Source: an uncultured Rhodospirillales bacterium (GTDB lineage Bacteria; Pseudomonadota; Alphaproteobacteria; RF32; CAG-239). Taken from it: DNA of 13,343 nt. The notes under the pieces are model-generated. The model did no database searches. It saw only the letters and a program-made list of their open reading frames with translations, and was not told the origin of the DNA. The position numbers and the translations under genes are program-made. Every line of letters begins with the position of its first letter. The first letter of the stretch is position 1. This document shows, piece after piece, positions 6,451 through 12,792 of this stretch. Where the stretch lies: assembly GCA_902795665.1 (NCBI GenBank), contig CADBMA010000001.1, positions 1 to 13,343 of the forward strand, written 5' to 3'.

Positions 6451-6906
6451 CTACTTTTTTTTCATGTTTTTTACATACATGGCACGACAGCACCTTTCTT
6501 TTTTAGCTTTCTGCTCTGCCACAAAAACAACCGGTTTGAGGTGTTCAGCCAACGGATTTTCCCATCGCCCGTTCTCAAACTGATTGATGCGTTTCATACA
6601 CACTTTTGCTTCTCCATTCTTTTCTGTATAGGCTCTTGAGACCCAATAGATGGTATGCGAAAAATGTGAAGTAGAGGCATCATCAAAGAAAGTCTTTACT
6701 ATGATATCGTTTCTGAATATCGGTATCATAGCATGATTTCCGTTTGGTGTTTTCTTAAAACACACAGCGGACGGCTTTTGTCCGTTACTACGAGCTACAA
6801 TTGTTGCTTCTCCATAGCCGGAATCCATTCCTCCTGATTCCCAAAGGGCTACCAATTCTCGGCCGCGTGTCTTTTCGGCGGAGATAATTGTGTCTAGTAC
6901 TTCCAT
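6451..6906 (-). CDS. Hypothetical protein, 151 aa, no recognised family
   Basis: I do not recognise this protein. It is a soluble-looking mixed-composition polypeptide with no signal peptide or membrane helix. The N-terminal third has EKTRGRELVALWESGG and a glycine-rich MDSGYGEATIVAR. The centre is hydrophobic-alternating (AMIPIFRNDIIVKTFF, HTIYWVSRAY). The C-terminus is strongly basic, with a KAKKERCCRAMYV segment and three terminal lysines. Support for a real gene is the isolated 456-base frame with no competing gene on the other strand, and the dedicated UUCG terminator just after its TAG. Against it, ATG 6906 has no Shine-Dalgarno sequence. An in-frame stop lies about ten codons upstream, so no longer form is possible with ordinary starts. 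A later in-frame ATG (MDSGYGE...) is the alternative start. Nucleic-acid binding by the basic tail would be speculation. Confidence 0.68.
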   Translation of the reverse strand: MEVLDTIISAEKTRGRELVALWESGGMDSGYGEATIVARSNGQKPSAVCFKKTPNGNHAMIPIFRNDIIVKTFFDDASTSHFSHTIYWVSRAYTEKNGEAKVCMKRINQFENGRWENPLAEHLKPVVFVAEQKAKKERCCRAMYVKNMKKK

Positions 6907-6935
6907 AACGTTAATATTTTTGGTTAATAATAGGT

Positions 6936-6963
6936 ATTATAATTCAAATTGCAGGCAATATAA
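6936..6963 (-). promoter_or_regulatory. Candidate promoter of the 151-aa gene
   Basis: A perfect TATAAT on the minus strand (6936-6941) lies 30 bases before ATG 6906. The best -35 partner, TTATAT (6958-6963) at 16 bases, is poor. Transcription from near 6929 would give a short leader lacking a ribosome site. The intergenic region 6907-6995 shows nothing else that is firm apart from two TTAAC direct repeats. Confidence 0.4.
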
Positions 6964-6995
6964 CATCAGTAATTTAAATCATCAATAAAAAAAAC

Positions 6996-7024
6996 TTGCT
7001 AATTTTTTTTTTATAATGTATAAC
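6996..7024 (+). promoter_or_regulatory. Promoter of rpmI-rplT(-pheST)
   Basis: TTGCTA (6996-7001) and TATAAC (7019-7024) are 17 bases apart. A second TATAAT (7012-7017) lies inside the spacer without a good -35 box. Transcription would start near 7031, leaving a leader of about 75 bases before rpmI. Confidence 0.65.
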
Positions 7025-7037
7025 ACTCACCGTAAAC

Positions 7038-7091
7038 GCGGTATGCAGGCGTAAGGCATGCCTGATGCCGCTTATAGCATCCACATTTTTT
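7038..7091 (+). promoter_or_regulatory. Structured 5' leader of rpmI-rplT, possible attenuator
   Basis: The leader can form a 12-bp hairpin: 7038-7050 pairs with 7060-7071, with one bulged G at 7045 and a 9-base loop. An alternative hairpin GATGC (7064-7068) / GCATC (7077-7081) uses part of the same right arm, so both cannot form together. Six T's (7086-7091) follow the second hairpin after four bases. Ribosomal protein L20 represses this operon by binding leader RNA in E. coli and Bacillus; autoregulation here is inference by analogy. A tiny ORF (7058-7093, 11 codons) overlaps it but has no clear ribosome site. Confidence 0.5.
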
Positions 7092-7105
7092 AGAAAGGAA
7101 GCAAA

Positions 7106-7303
7106 ATGCCAAAAATGAAAACTAAAAGTTCCGTTAAAAAACGTTTCAGCGTTACCGGAACCGGCAAATTGAAAAGAAATTTTGCCAAAAAGAGACACTG
7201 TCTCTTCTGCAAAACACCAAAAATGAAAAGACAGGCTCGCGGCACAACTTTAGTTGATACCGCCGATGTCCAGATTGTTAAACAATTTTTGCCATATTTG
7301 TAG
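7106..7303 (+). CDS. rpmI: 50S ribosomal protein L35
   Basis: This is a small basic protein of the large ribosomal subunit. It has 65 residues, the usual length, with the hallmark start MPKMKTKSSVKKRF, then VTGTGKLKR, RGTTLV and the C-terminal LPYL. AAGGAA lies five bases before the ATG. It is followed 12 bases later by rplT, the standard pairing. infC, which often precedes it in other bacteria, is absent upstream, as in many alphaproteobacteria. One oddity is a CLFC pair at residues 32-35, where L35 proteins normally have non-cysteine residues such as ILTK or GMIK. The identity is certain. Confidence 0.97.
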   Translation: MPKMKTKSSVKKRFSVTGTGKLKRNFAKKRHCLFCKTPKMKRQARGTTLVDTADVQIVKQFLPYL

Positions 7304-7315
7304 GAGGATAGTTAA

Positions 7316-7672
7316 ATGTCTCGTGTAAAAAGAGGTGTAACGGCTCGTGCTCGTCATAAAAAGATTTTTGAAATGGCGAAAGGCTATCGCGGTCGTTCCA
7401 AAAATGTATTTAGAGTAGCAATTGAAAAAGTTGAAAAAGGTTTGCAATATGCTTACCGTGACAGACGCGTTAAGAAAAGAAATTTCCGTATGCTCTGGAT
7501 TCAACGTATCAGCGCTGCGACCAGACTTAACGATATGACATATTCTCGATTTATGAACGGGCTCGCCAAAGCAGGTGTCGAGCTTGATCGTAAAGTATTG
7601 GCCGATATCGCATTAAAAGAGCCCGAGGCTTTTGCCAAGTTAGTTGCGCAAGCTAAGGACGCTTTGAAATAA
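7316..7672 (+). CDS. rplT: 50S ribosomal protein L20
   Basis: L20 binds 23S rRNA early in large-subunit assembly and in model bacteria also represses its own operon. The protein is 118 aa, the usual length. The N-terminal basic extension begins MSRVKRGV and continues ARARHKKI, AKGYRGRSKN. The globular part contains YAYRDRRVKKRNFR, LWIQRI and the C-terminal FMNGL, with LADIALKEPEAF. A perfect AGGAGG (7302-7307) lies eight bases before the start. It is co-transcribed with rpmI. The hairpin after its stop codon separates it from pheS. Confidence 0.98.
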   Translation: MSRVKRGVTARARHKKIFEMAKGYRGRSKNVFRVAIEKVEKGLQYAYRDRRVKKRNFRMLWIQRISAATRLNDMTYSRFMNGLAKAGVELDRKVLADIALKEPEAFAKLVAQAKDALK

Positions 7673-7693
7673 GCAATTTATAAATGCAAATTG

Positions 7694-7735
7694 AAGAGTC
7701 TGCTTGAGCAATAGGGGCAGACTCTTTTTATTTTA
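7694..7735 (+). terminator. Terminator/attenuator hairpin between rplT and pheS
   Basis: A perfect 10-bp stem, AAGAGTCTGC (7694-7703) with GCAGACTCTT (7717-7726), encloses a 13-base loop and continues into TTTATTTT. A smaller 6-bp hairpin, CAATTT (7674-7679) / AAATTG (7688-7693), stacks directly before it. No clear promoter follows before pheS, so partial read-through or attenuation of pheST is likely. No Phe-rich leader peptide is visible. Confidence 0.8.
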
Positions 7736-7751
7736 AACAATGAGGAAAATT

Positions 7752-8855
7752 ATGGAAGACCTTAAAGAATTGGAAAACGAATTACTGTTGAAAATTAATT
7801 CGGCAGCAGATTTGAAGGCTTTGGACGATATCAGAATTTCAGTTTTGGGTAAAAAAGGCATCATTACTGAAAAAATGAAAACATTAGGCGCTTTGCCTTT
7901 AGAAGAAAAAATCGCTTCTGGTAAAATGTTGAATATTTTAAAGTCTGCAGTTGAAAAAGCTATTGATTCTAAAAAGCAAGAGCTTGAAACATTAAAACTC
8001 AATCGGCAATTGGCAGAAGAGTATATTGATGTAACTTTGCCGATTCGTCCGGAAACGCAAGGCCGCATTCATCCGGTATCAAAAATTTATGAAGAAGTTG
8101 TTGCTATTTTCGGGCAAATGGGTTTTGAAGTGGCCGACGGACCAGATATTGAGGATCAATTTCATAATTTTAATGCTCTGAATATGCCGGCCAATCATCC
8201 GGCACGCCAAATGCAGGATACTTTTTATATTGCCAATCCGGATAGTACAGATTTTGATGAAAGTTTTGTGGTCAGAACTCATACTTCAGGAATGCAGATT
8301 CGCACAATGGAAAGCAAAAAGCCTCCAATTCGGATTATTGCTCCCGGCCGCACATATCGCAGTGACTATGATGCCACCCATACTCCAATGTTCCATCAGG
8401 TTGAAGGTCTGGTGATTGACAAAACAACCACTATGGCGCACTTAAAAGGCTGCCTGTACGATTTTGTGAAGGCTTTTTTTGAGATTGATGACATAAAAGT
8501 TCGCTATCGTCCGTCATATTTCCCATTTACCGAGCCTAGTGCTGAGTTGGATATCGGATGCCGCAAAGGAAAGGGTGAACTAAAAATCGGCGAAGGAAAC
8601 GATTGGCTTGAAATTTTAGGTTGCGGCATGGTGCATCCTAATGTCTTGCGTGCAGGAGGAATTGACCCCGACGAATATCAGGGATTTGCCTTTGGTGTAG
8701 GCTTGGATCGTCTTGCTATGCTTAAATATGGCATTCCTGATTTGCGTACTTTTTTTGAGTCGGATTTGCGCTGGTTGAAGCACTATGGTTTTGTACCATT
8801 GGATACATCTTCAATGACCGGTGGTTTAAGTAATAACGGAGGATTGGCACGATGA
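7752..8855 (+). CDS. pheS: Phenylalanyl-tRNA synthetase alpha subunit
   Basis: This is the catalytic subunit of the cytoplasmic alpha2-beta2 PheRS, which charges tRNA-Phe. It has 367 aa from the chosen start. The N-terminal coiled-coil arm (about 1-90, with ISVLGKKG) binds tRNA. The class II core begins at HPVSKIYEEV and includes FEVADGPDIE, then THTSGMQIRTM. Motif 2 is GRTYRSDYDATHTPMFHQVEG (199-219), split here as GRTYR and HTPMFHQ. Motif 3 is GVGLDRLAML with D319-R320. A tail of about 20 residues after LKHYG, ending GGLSNNGGLAR, is typical of alphaproteobacterial PheS. ATG 7752 is preferred over ATG 7740 because GAGGA (7742-7746) lies five bases upstream of it. Its stop overlaps the pheT start by four bases. 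Confidence 0.97.
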   Translation: MEDLKELENELLLKINSAADLKALDDIRISVLGKKGIITEKMKTLGALPLEEKIASGKMLNILKSAVEKAIDSKKQELETLKLNRQLAEEYIDVTLPIRPETQGRIHPVSKIYEEVVAIFGQMGFEVADGPDIEDQFHNFNALNMPANHPARQMQDTFYIANPDSTDFDESFVVRTHTSGMQIRTMESKKPPIRIIAPGRTYRSDYDATHTPMFHQVEGLVIDKTTTMAHLKGCLYDFVKAFFEIDDIKVRYRPSYFPFTEPSAELDIGCRKGKGELKIGEGNDWLEILGCGMVHPNVLRAGGIDPDEYQGFAFGVGLDRLAMLKYGIPDLRTFFESDLRWLKHYGFVPLDTSSMTGGLSNNGGLAR

Positions 8856-11239
8856 AATTTACATTATCTTGGTTAAAAGAACATCTGGACACAAACGCAA
8901 CTGTCGAAGAGATTGCCGAACGCCTTACATCTATCGGTTTGGAAGTTGAAGAAGTGTATAATCCTGCTGCGTCTTTAAATGGTTTTGTTACCGCAAAAGT
9001 TGAAAAATGTGAAATGCACCCTGATTCTGACCATTTGCATTTGCTGAGCGTTAATAACGGCAAAGAAATTTTGCAGGTTGTTTGCGGCGCTCCCAATGTT
9101 AAACTAGGAACAATCGGCATTTTTGCCTCAGTAGGCACAGTGATTCCCTGCTATAATGAAAAACTCACTGTTGGCAAAATTCGCGGTGTTGAAAGTTTTG
9201 GAATGCTATGTTCAGAAAAAGAACTTTGTATCGGCGATGACCATAACGGCATAATTGAATTGCCTGCAGATACAAAAATCGGAGTACCTGCTGCCGAGAT
9301 ACTGAATATTGATCCGGTAATAGAAATTTCAATCACTCCCAACCGTGCTGAATGTTTGGGTGTCCGTGGTGTGGCACGTGATTTGGCCGCTTCCGGTCTT
9401 GGCACATTAAAACCGCTTGAAATCAAAAAAACAAATGCCTCTTTCAAATGCCCGATTAATATCAGAGTTGAAGCAGCTGACGCTTGTCCGGTTTATACAG
9501 GGCGATATATAAAAGGCGTTAATAATCATGCCGAAACTCCAAAATGGATGAAAGATCGCCTTTCTGCCATCGGACTGCACCCCATCTCTCCGCTGGTAGA
9601 TGTAACAAATTATCTTAACTATGATTTAGCTCGTCCTTTGCACGTTTTTGATGCTGATAAATTAAAAGGTGATTTGGTTATTCGTATGGCCAAAGACGGA
9701 GAGTTGTTTACATCATTGGAAGATAAAGAGTACAAGCTTGATAATCAAAGTCTTGGAATTTGCGATGATGATGGAGTGCAATGTCTGGGCGGTGTCATGG
9801 GCGGCATTGCCAAAGGTTGTTCTGCTGATACAGTCAATGTGCTGCTTGAAAGTGCATCGTTCAATCCGGAATGTATTGCCCGCACTGGTCGTCATTTTCA
9901 AATAGAATCAGATTCCCGTTACCGTTATGAACGCTGGGTTGACCCAAATTCCAATGTTATGGGCTCAGATTATGCCACCTCTCTCATTTTGGATATTTGC
10001 GGCGGTGAGGCTTCGGAAATTGTTATCTGCGGACAAGAAAACTATTGTGCAAAACCGGTAACATTGCGTTATGAGCGCATCAAAACTCTTGCCGGAATAG
10101 ATGTCAGCAAAGAGGAAATTCTCCGTATTTTGACCGCCTTGGGATTCAAACTTACTGACAAAGGTAATAAAGTTGAAGCCATCTCTCCGACATGGCGCGG
10201 CGATATTGAGTTTGAGGCTGATTTGGTTGAGGAAATTGTCCGTATGATAGGTCTGGATAATATTCCGGCTACATCTTTGCCTCACGAAAACTTTCCGCAG
10301 CTGACACTAACCCCAAAACAGCAACGCAGCGTTATTGTCAGACACGAGCTTGCCTCGCGCGGAATGTATGAAACAGTAACATGGAGCTTTACCGATTCAA
10401 AATTATGCCAACCTTTCCGCAAAGGTCGCGAAGCGGTTTTGTTAATGAATCCGATAGCATCAGAACTTGATGAAATGCGCCCTTCGGTGCTGCCCAATCT
10501 TTTGCTGGCAGCTCATAACAACATTGCTCGTGGATTAAACAATGTGTCACTGTTTGAAGTCGGTCCCGAGTTTTATGGATGCCGTCCGACTGAACAAGGC
10601 AGTGTTGTTGCCGGAGTTCGCTGCGGAATGACTTCTAACAAACACTGGTCAGGCAATGAACGCGCATATGATGTTTTTGATGCCAAAGCCGATGCACTGG
10701 CAGCAATAGCCGCGGCTAATGGTCCGTGGGATAGCGCCCAAATTACCACCGATGCTCCGGAATATTATCACCCCAAACGCAGCGGAACTTTTCGTCTTGG
10801 AAAAAATGTTTTGGCTTATTTTGGAGAAATTCATCCGGCAGTTTTGAAAGTTTATGACATTGATTGCCGAGTTATGGCTTTTGAGGTCTTTCTTGACAAT
10901 ATTCCTCTTCCTCGTGGCGGAGCAGGCAAGGCCAAGAAAAAACTCGAGCTTATCAACCTGCAATCCGTTGATAAAGATTTAGCATTCGTTGTCAGCAAAG
11001 ACGTAGCAGCAGCCAATATTATTGCCGCTGCCAAGAATGCTGACCGTCAATATATTTCAGATGTTAATATCTTTGACATATTTGAGGGCGGAAATTTGCC
11101 AGAGGACAAGAAATCGGTTGCTTTAACCGTGACGTTTCAACCCAAAGAAAAGACCTTTACCGCTCAAGAATTGGACGGATTGATGAAAAAAGTAATTCTT
11201 GAAGTTGGCAAAAAGGTTGATGGTGTTTTAAGGCAATAA
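8852..11239 (+). CDS. pheT: Phenylalanyl-tRNA synthetase beta subunit
   Basis: The beta subunit of PheRS carries editing and tRNA recognition. At 795 aa it is full length. Domains in order are an N-terminal segment (MKFTLSWLKEHL), an EMAP-like tRNA-binding domain (about 39-150, with EMHPDSDHL and VCGAPNV), the B3/B4 editing domain (about 210-385, with SPLVDVTNY), the B5 domain (about 401-470, with the acidic DIEFEADLVEE at 451-461), a catalytic-like core, and the C-terminal anticodon-binding FDX-ACB domain (about 702-795, with DKDLAFVV and FTAQELDG). GGAGGA (8838-8843) precedes the ATG by eight bases, and the ATGA overlap with pheS implies coupled, equimolar synthesis. It is followed by a strong terminator. 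Nothing is missing. Confidence 0.98.
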   Translation: MKFTLSWLKEHLDTNATVEEIAERLTSIGLEVEEVYNPAASLNGFVTAKVEKCEMHPDSDHLHLLSVNNGKEILQVVCGAPNVKLGTIGIFASVGTVIPCYNEKLTVGKIRGVESFGMLCSEKELCIGDDHNGIIELPADTKIGVPAAEILNIDPVIEISITPNRAECLGVRGVARDLAASGLGTLKPLEIKKTNASFKCPINIRVEAADACPVYTGRYIKGVNNHAETPKWMKDRLSAIGLHPISPLVDVTNYLNYDLARPLHVFDADKLKGDLVIRMAKDGELFTSLEDKEYKLDNQSLGICDDDGVQCLGGVMGGIAKGCSADTVNVLLESASFNPECIARTGRHFQIESDSRYRYERWVDPNSNVMGSDYATSLILDICGGEASEIVICGQENYCAKPVTLRYERIKTLAGIDVSKEEILRILTALGFKLTDKGNKVEAISPTWRGDIEFEADLVEEIVRMIGLDNIPATSLPHENFPQLTLTPKQQRSVIVRHELASRGMYETVTWSFTDSKLCQPFRKGREAVLLMNPIASELDEMRPSVLPNLLLAAHNNIARGLNNVSLFEVGPEFYGCRPTEQGSVVAGVRCGMTSNKHWSGNERAYDVFDAKADALAAIAAANGPWDSAQITTDAPEYYHPKRSGTFRLGKNVLAYFGEIHPAVLKVYDIDCRVMAFEVFLDNIPLPRGGAGKAKKKLELINLQSVDKDLAFVVSKDVAAANIIAAAKNADRQYISDVNIFDIFEGGNLPEDKKSVALTVTFQPKEKTFTAQELDGLMKKVILEVGKKVDGVLRQ

Positions 11240-11264
11240 TCATTATCCGTAACGCAGCATCTAC

Positions 11265-11297
11265 AAAAAAACGAGGATATAAATCCTCGTTTTTTTT
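11265..11297. terminator. Bidirectional terminator between pheT and DUF192 gene
   Basis: The stem ACGAGGAT / ATCCTCGT (about 11271-11290) with an ATAA loop is flanked by seven A's on the left and eight T's on the right. It therefore works for pheT on the plus strand and for the convergent minus-strand gene. Confidence 0.9.
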
Positions 11298-11315
11298 TGC
11301 ACAAAATCAGAAGTC

Positions 11316-11966
11316 TTAATCTAAAGACCCTGCTTTTTCATTTGAAGTTTCATCATTTTCAGTTTCGGCAGCCGGTGTATTATCACTACTTTGTTCTTCA
11401 GAAACTTCATCAGCTGCTACATCATTTGCATCATCTGCGTTCTGAACAGGCTCGCTATCAACTGCATCCTGAACAGGCTCATTCTTAGCGGCAGATTTAA
11501 ACCATTTATGTTTCACCACATCGCCTATACGGATATTCTTTTTCGCCGCATCTCCGCCATTAACCTCCAACACGGCATGAGCAGGATATGGAGGTATAAT
11601 CAATTTTGTTGACTCCGGTTCAGCATTTTCAAAAATCCAATAAATCATGCCATCTTCATCAATAAACAGCATATCCAGAGCAATTTTGGTATTTTTCATC
11701 CACATTGAGACATTTTCTTTAAAAGCGCCTAAATCAAACAACATACCGGAATTTTCATCCAAACTTTCGCGATCCATTAAACCTGTTCTCAGCTCATTTA
11801 CGGATTGAGCCAGTTCAACGCTGTACACAACTTGGTCATTCCCGTCATTTACAGCAATAATCAGTTCATTTTTTTGATATTCAGGCTTAAGCATAAAAAA
11901 CACGGACACGACAATAGCAACGGCAATAATGGCCGGCAACAAAACAAATTTTGCAAATTTAATCAT
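11316..11966 (-). CDS. Membrane-anchored DUF192 protein with acidic C-terminal tail
   Basis: This is a DUF192-family protein of unknown biochemical role, 216 aa. Residues 8-26 form a single hydrophobic helix that is either a signal peptide or a membrane anchor, so the rest is probably periplasmic. The DUF192 domain (about 36-153) shows the family signatures RTGLMDR (60-66), GMLFDLG (74-80), MWMKNTKIALDMLFID (88-103) and AVLEVNGG (131-138). Residues 160-216 form an extra Asp/Glu/Asn-rich low-complexity tail with a repeated EPVQ(D/N)A unit; many family members end soon after the domain. ATG 11966 is chosen over the longer 12044 start because GGGAGG (11973-11978) lies six bases upstream and the hydrophobic segment begins there. 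It is monocistronic, with its own promoter, and ends at a shared terminator. The function of the tail is not known. Confidence 0.9.
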   Translation of the reverse strand: MIKFAKFVLLPAIIAVAIVVSVFFMLKPEYQKNELIIAVNDGNDQVVYSVELAQSVNELRTGLMDRESLDENSGMLFDLGAFKENVSMWMKNTKIALDMLFIDEDGMIYWIFENAEPESTKLIIPPYPAHAVLEVNGGDAAKKNIRIGDVVKHKWFKSAAKNEPVQDAVDSEPVQNADDANDVAADEVSEEQSSDNTPAAETENDETSNEKAGSLD

Positions 11967-11996
11967 ATTTTTCCTCCCAAAATCATAACTAGCGCC

Positions 11997-12025
11997 AATA
12001 TATAATATAATTTTAAAATTTACAA
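11997..12025 (-). promoter_or_regulatory. Promoter of the DUF192 gene
   Basis: On the minus strand TTGTAA (12020-12025) and TATATT (11997-12002) are 17 bases apart, 31 bases before ATG 11966. It lies back to back with the promoter of the OmpA-like lipoprotein. Confidence 0.55.
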
Positions 12026-12053
12026 CGCTTTTAAACATTTGCAAAAATTACCC

Positions 12054-12082
12054 TTGTCAACAAAGGAGTTTTGGTCTATTAC
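12054..12082 (+). promoter_or_regulatory. Promoter of the OmpA-like lipoprotein (and recJ)
   Basis: TTGTCA (12054-12059) and TATTAC (12077-12082) are separated by 17 bases. Transcription would start near 12089, about 24 bases before ATG 12113. No terminator is seen before recJ, so recJ probably shares this transcript. Confidence 0.55.
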
Positions 12083-12112
12083 TAATGGGGATAATTATCA
12101 GGAGAATTTACT

Positions 12113-12775
12113 ATGTTTGGTCGTTTTAGCACATATGCTCTTATTTCTGTTTTCGCACTTGTTTCGGCGTGTTCAACCACTAGCGTCCAGCCGGATCCTC
12201 AGACACCTGAGGCTCACTACCAGCCCATACACATTAGCGCCGGCAAAACCATTGCCTCAGATACCAAAAATATAAAATATGATGAAAATGAAACTACGAC
12301 CACAGTAGCAAAAGTTCCGGTCATGCCTGAGCTAAAAGACGAAAATCAGCCAAGCCCAACCAAAGTAAAGAAAAATATTCCTATTATCCGCCAACCGGCA
12401 CCTCGTCCGGCTCCGAGTGTAAATTATCAGGTTGCCAACATTTTGTTTGCCGATGGCAGTTCTTCGGTGGCTTCGGAGTACCGTTCTGCAATTGCCAAAG
12501 CGGCCTCAATTGCCAAAAAACACAATGCCATTGTCCGTGTTTATGGTTTTGCCTCAAGCCGCACCCGCAACACAGACATTGCCACCCACAAAAGCATCAA
12601 CCTCAAGGTTTCGTTGCAACGTGCGCAAAATGTTGCTGCTGCGCTGCGTCGAGCCGGTGTTAAAAAAGAAAATATCATCATAGAGGCGCTGTCAGACAGC
12701 TATCCATTGTATAGCGAGGCCATGCCTGAGGGCGAGCGTCTCAACCGCCGCGCTGAAATTTATATCAGCTATTGA
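12113..12775 (+). CDS. OmpA-family (Pal-like) lipoprotein
   Basis: This is a 220-aa envelope lipoprotein with a C-terminal OmpA/Pal-type peptidoglycan-binding domain. The signal peptide ends in lipobox VSAC with the lipidated Cys at residue 20. Residues 21-105 are a Thr/Pro/Lys-rich linker ending in RQPAPRPAPS, probably disordered and long enough to span periplasm. The OmpA domain (about 107-220) starts at ILFADGSSSV, contains VRVYGFAS and LQRAQNVAAALRRAGV, and ends with GERLNRRAEIYI, whose NRR (211-213) is the family signature. The usual glycan-contacting region reads SSRTRNTD, so it diverges from Pal. It is not next to tolB or ybgF, so it is unlikely to be the main Pal; no symbol is given. 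AGGAGA (12100-12105) lies seven bases before the ATG. recJ starts 18 bases downstream. Confidence 0.9.
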   Translation: MFGRFSTYALISVFALVSACSTTSVQPDPQTPEAHYQPIHISAGKTIASDTKNIKYDENETTTTVAKVPVMPELKDENQPSPTKVKKNIPIIRQPAPRPAPSVNYQVANILFADGSSSVASEYRSAIAKAASIAKKHNAIVRVYGFASSRTRNTDIATHKSINLKVSLQRAQNVAAALRRAGVKKENIIIEALSDSYPLYSEAMPEGERLNRRAEIYISY

Positions 12776-12792
12776 TACAAGGATTCCTAAAG

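Noticed and set aside
6383..6583. 66-codon plus-strand frame after the tRNA terminator
   Set aside because: It overlaps the minus-strand terminator and the end of the 151-aa gene, and has no ribosome site. The UUCG terminator only makes sense for the opposite strand.
7684..7707. Seven-residue leader-peptide candidate before pheS
   Set aside because: It contains no phenylalanine codons and no ribosome site, so it does not resemble a PheM-type attenuation leader.
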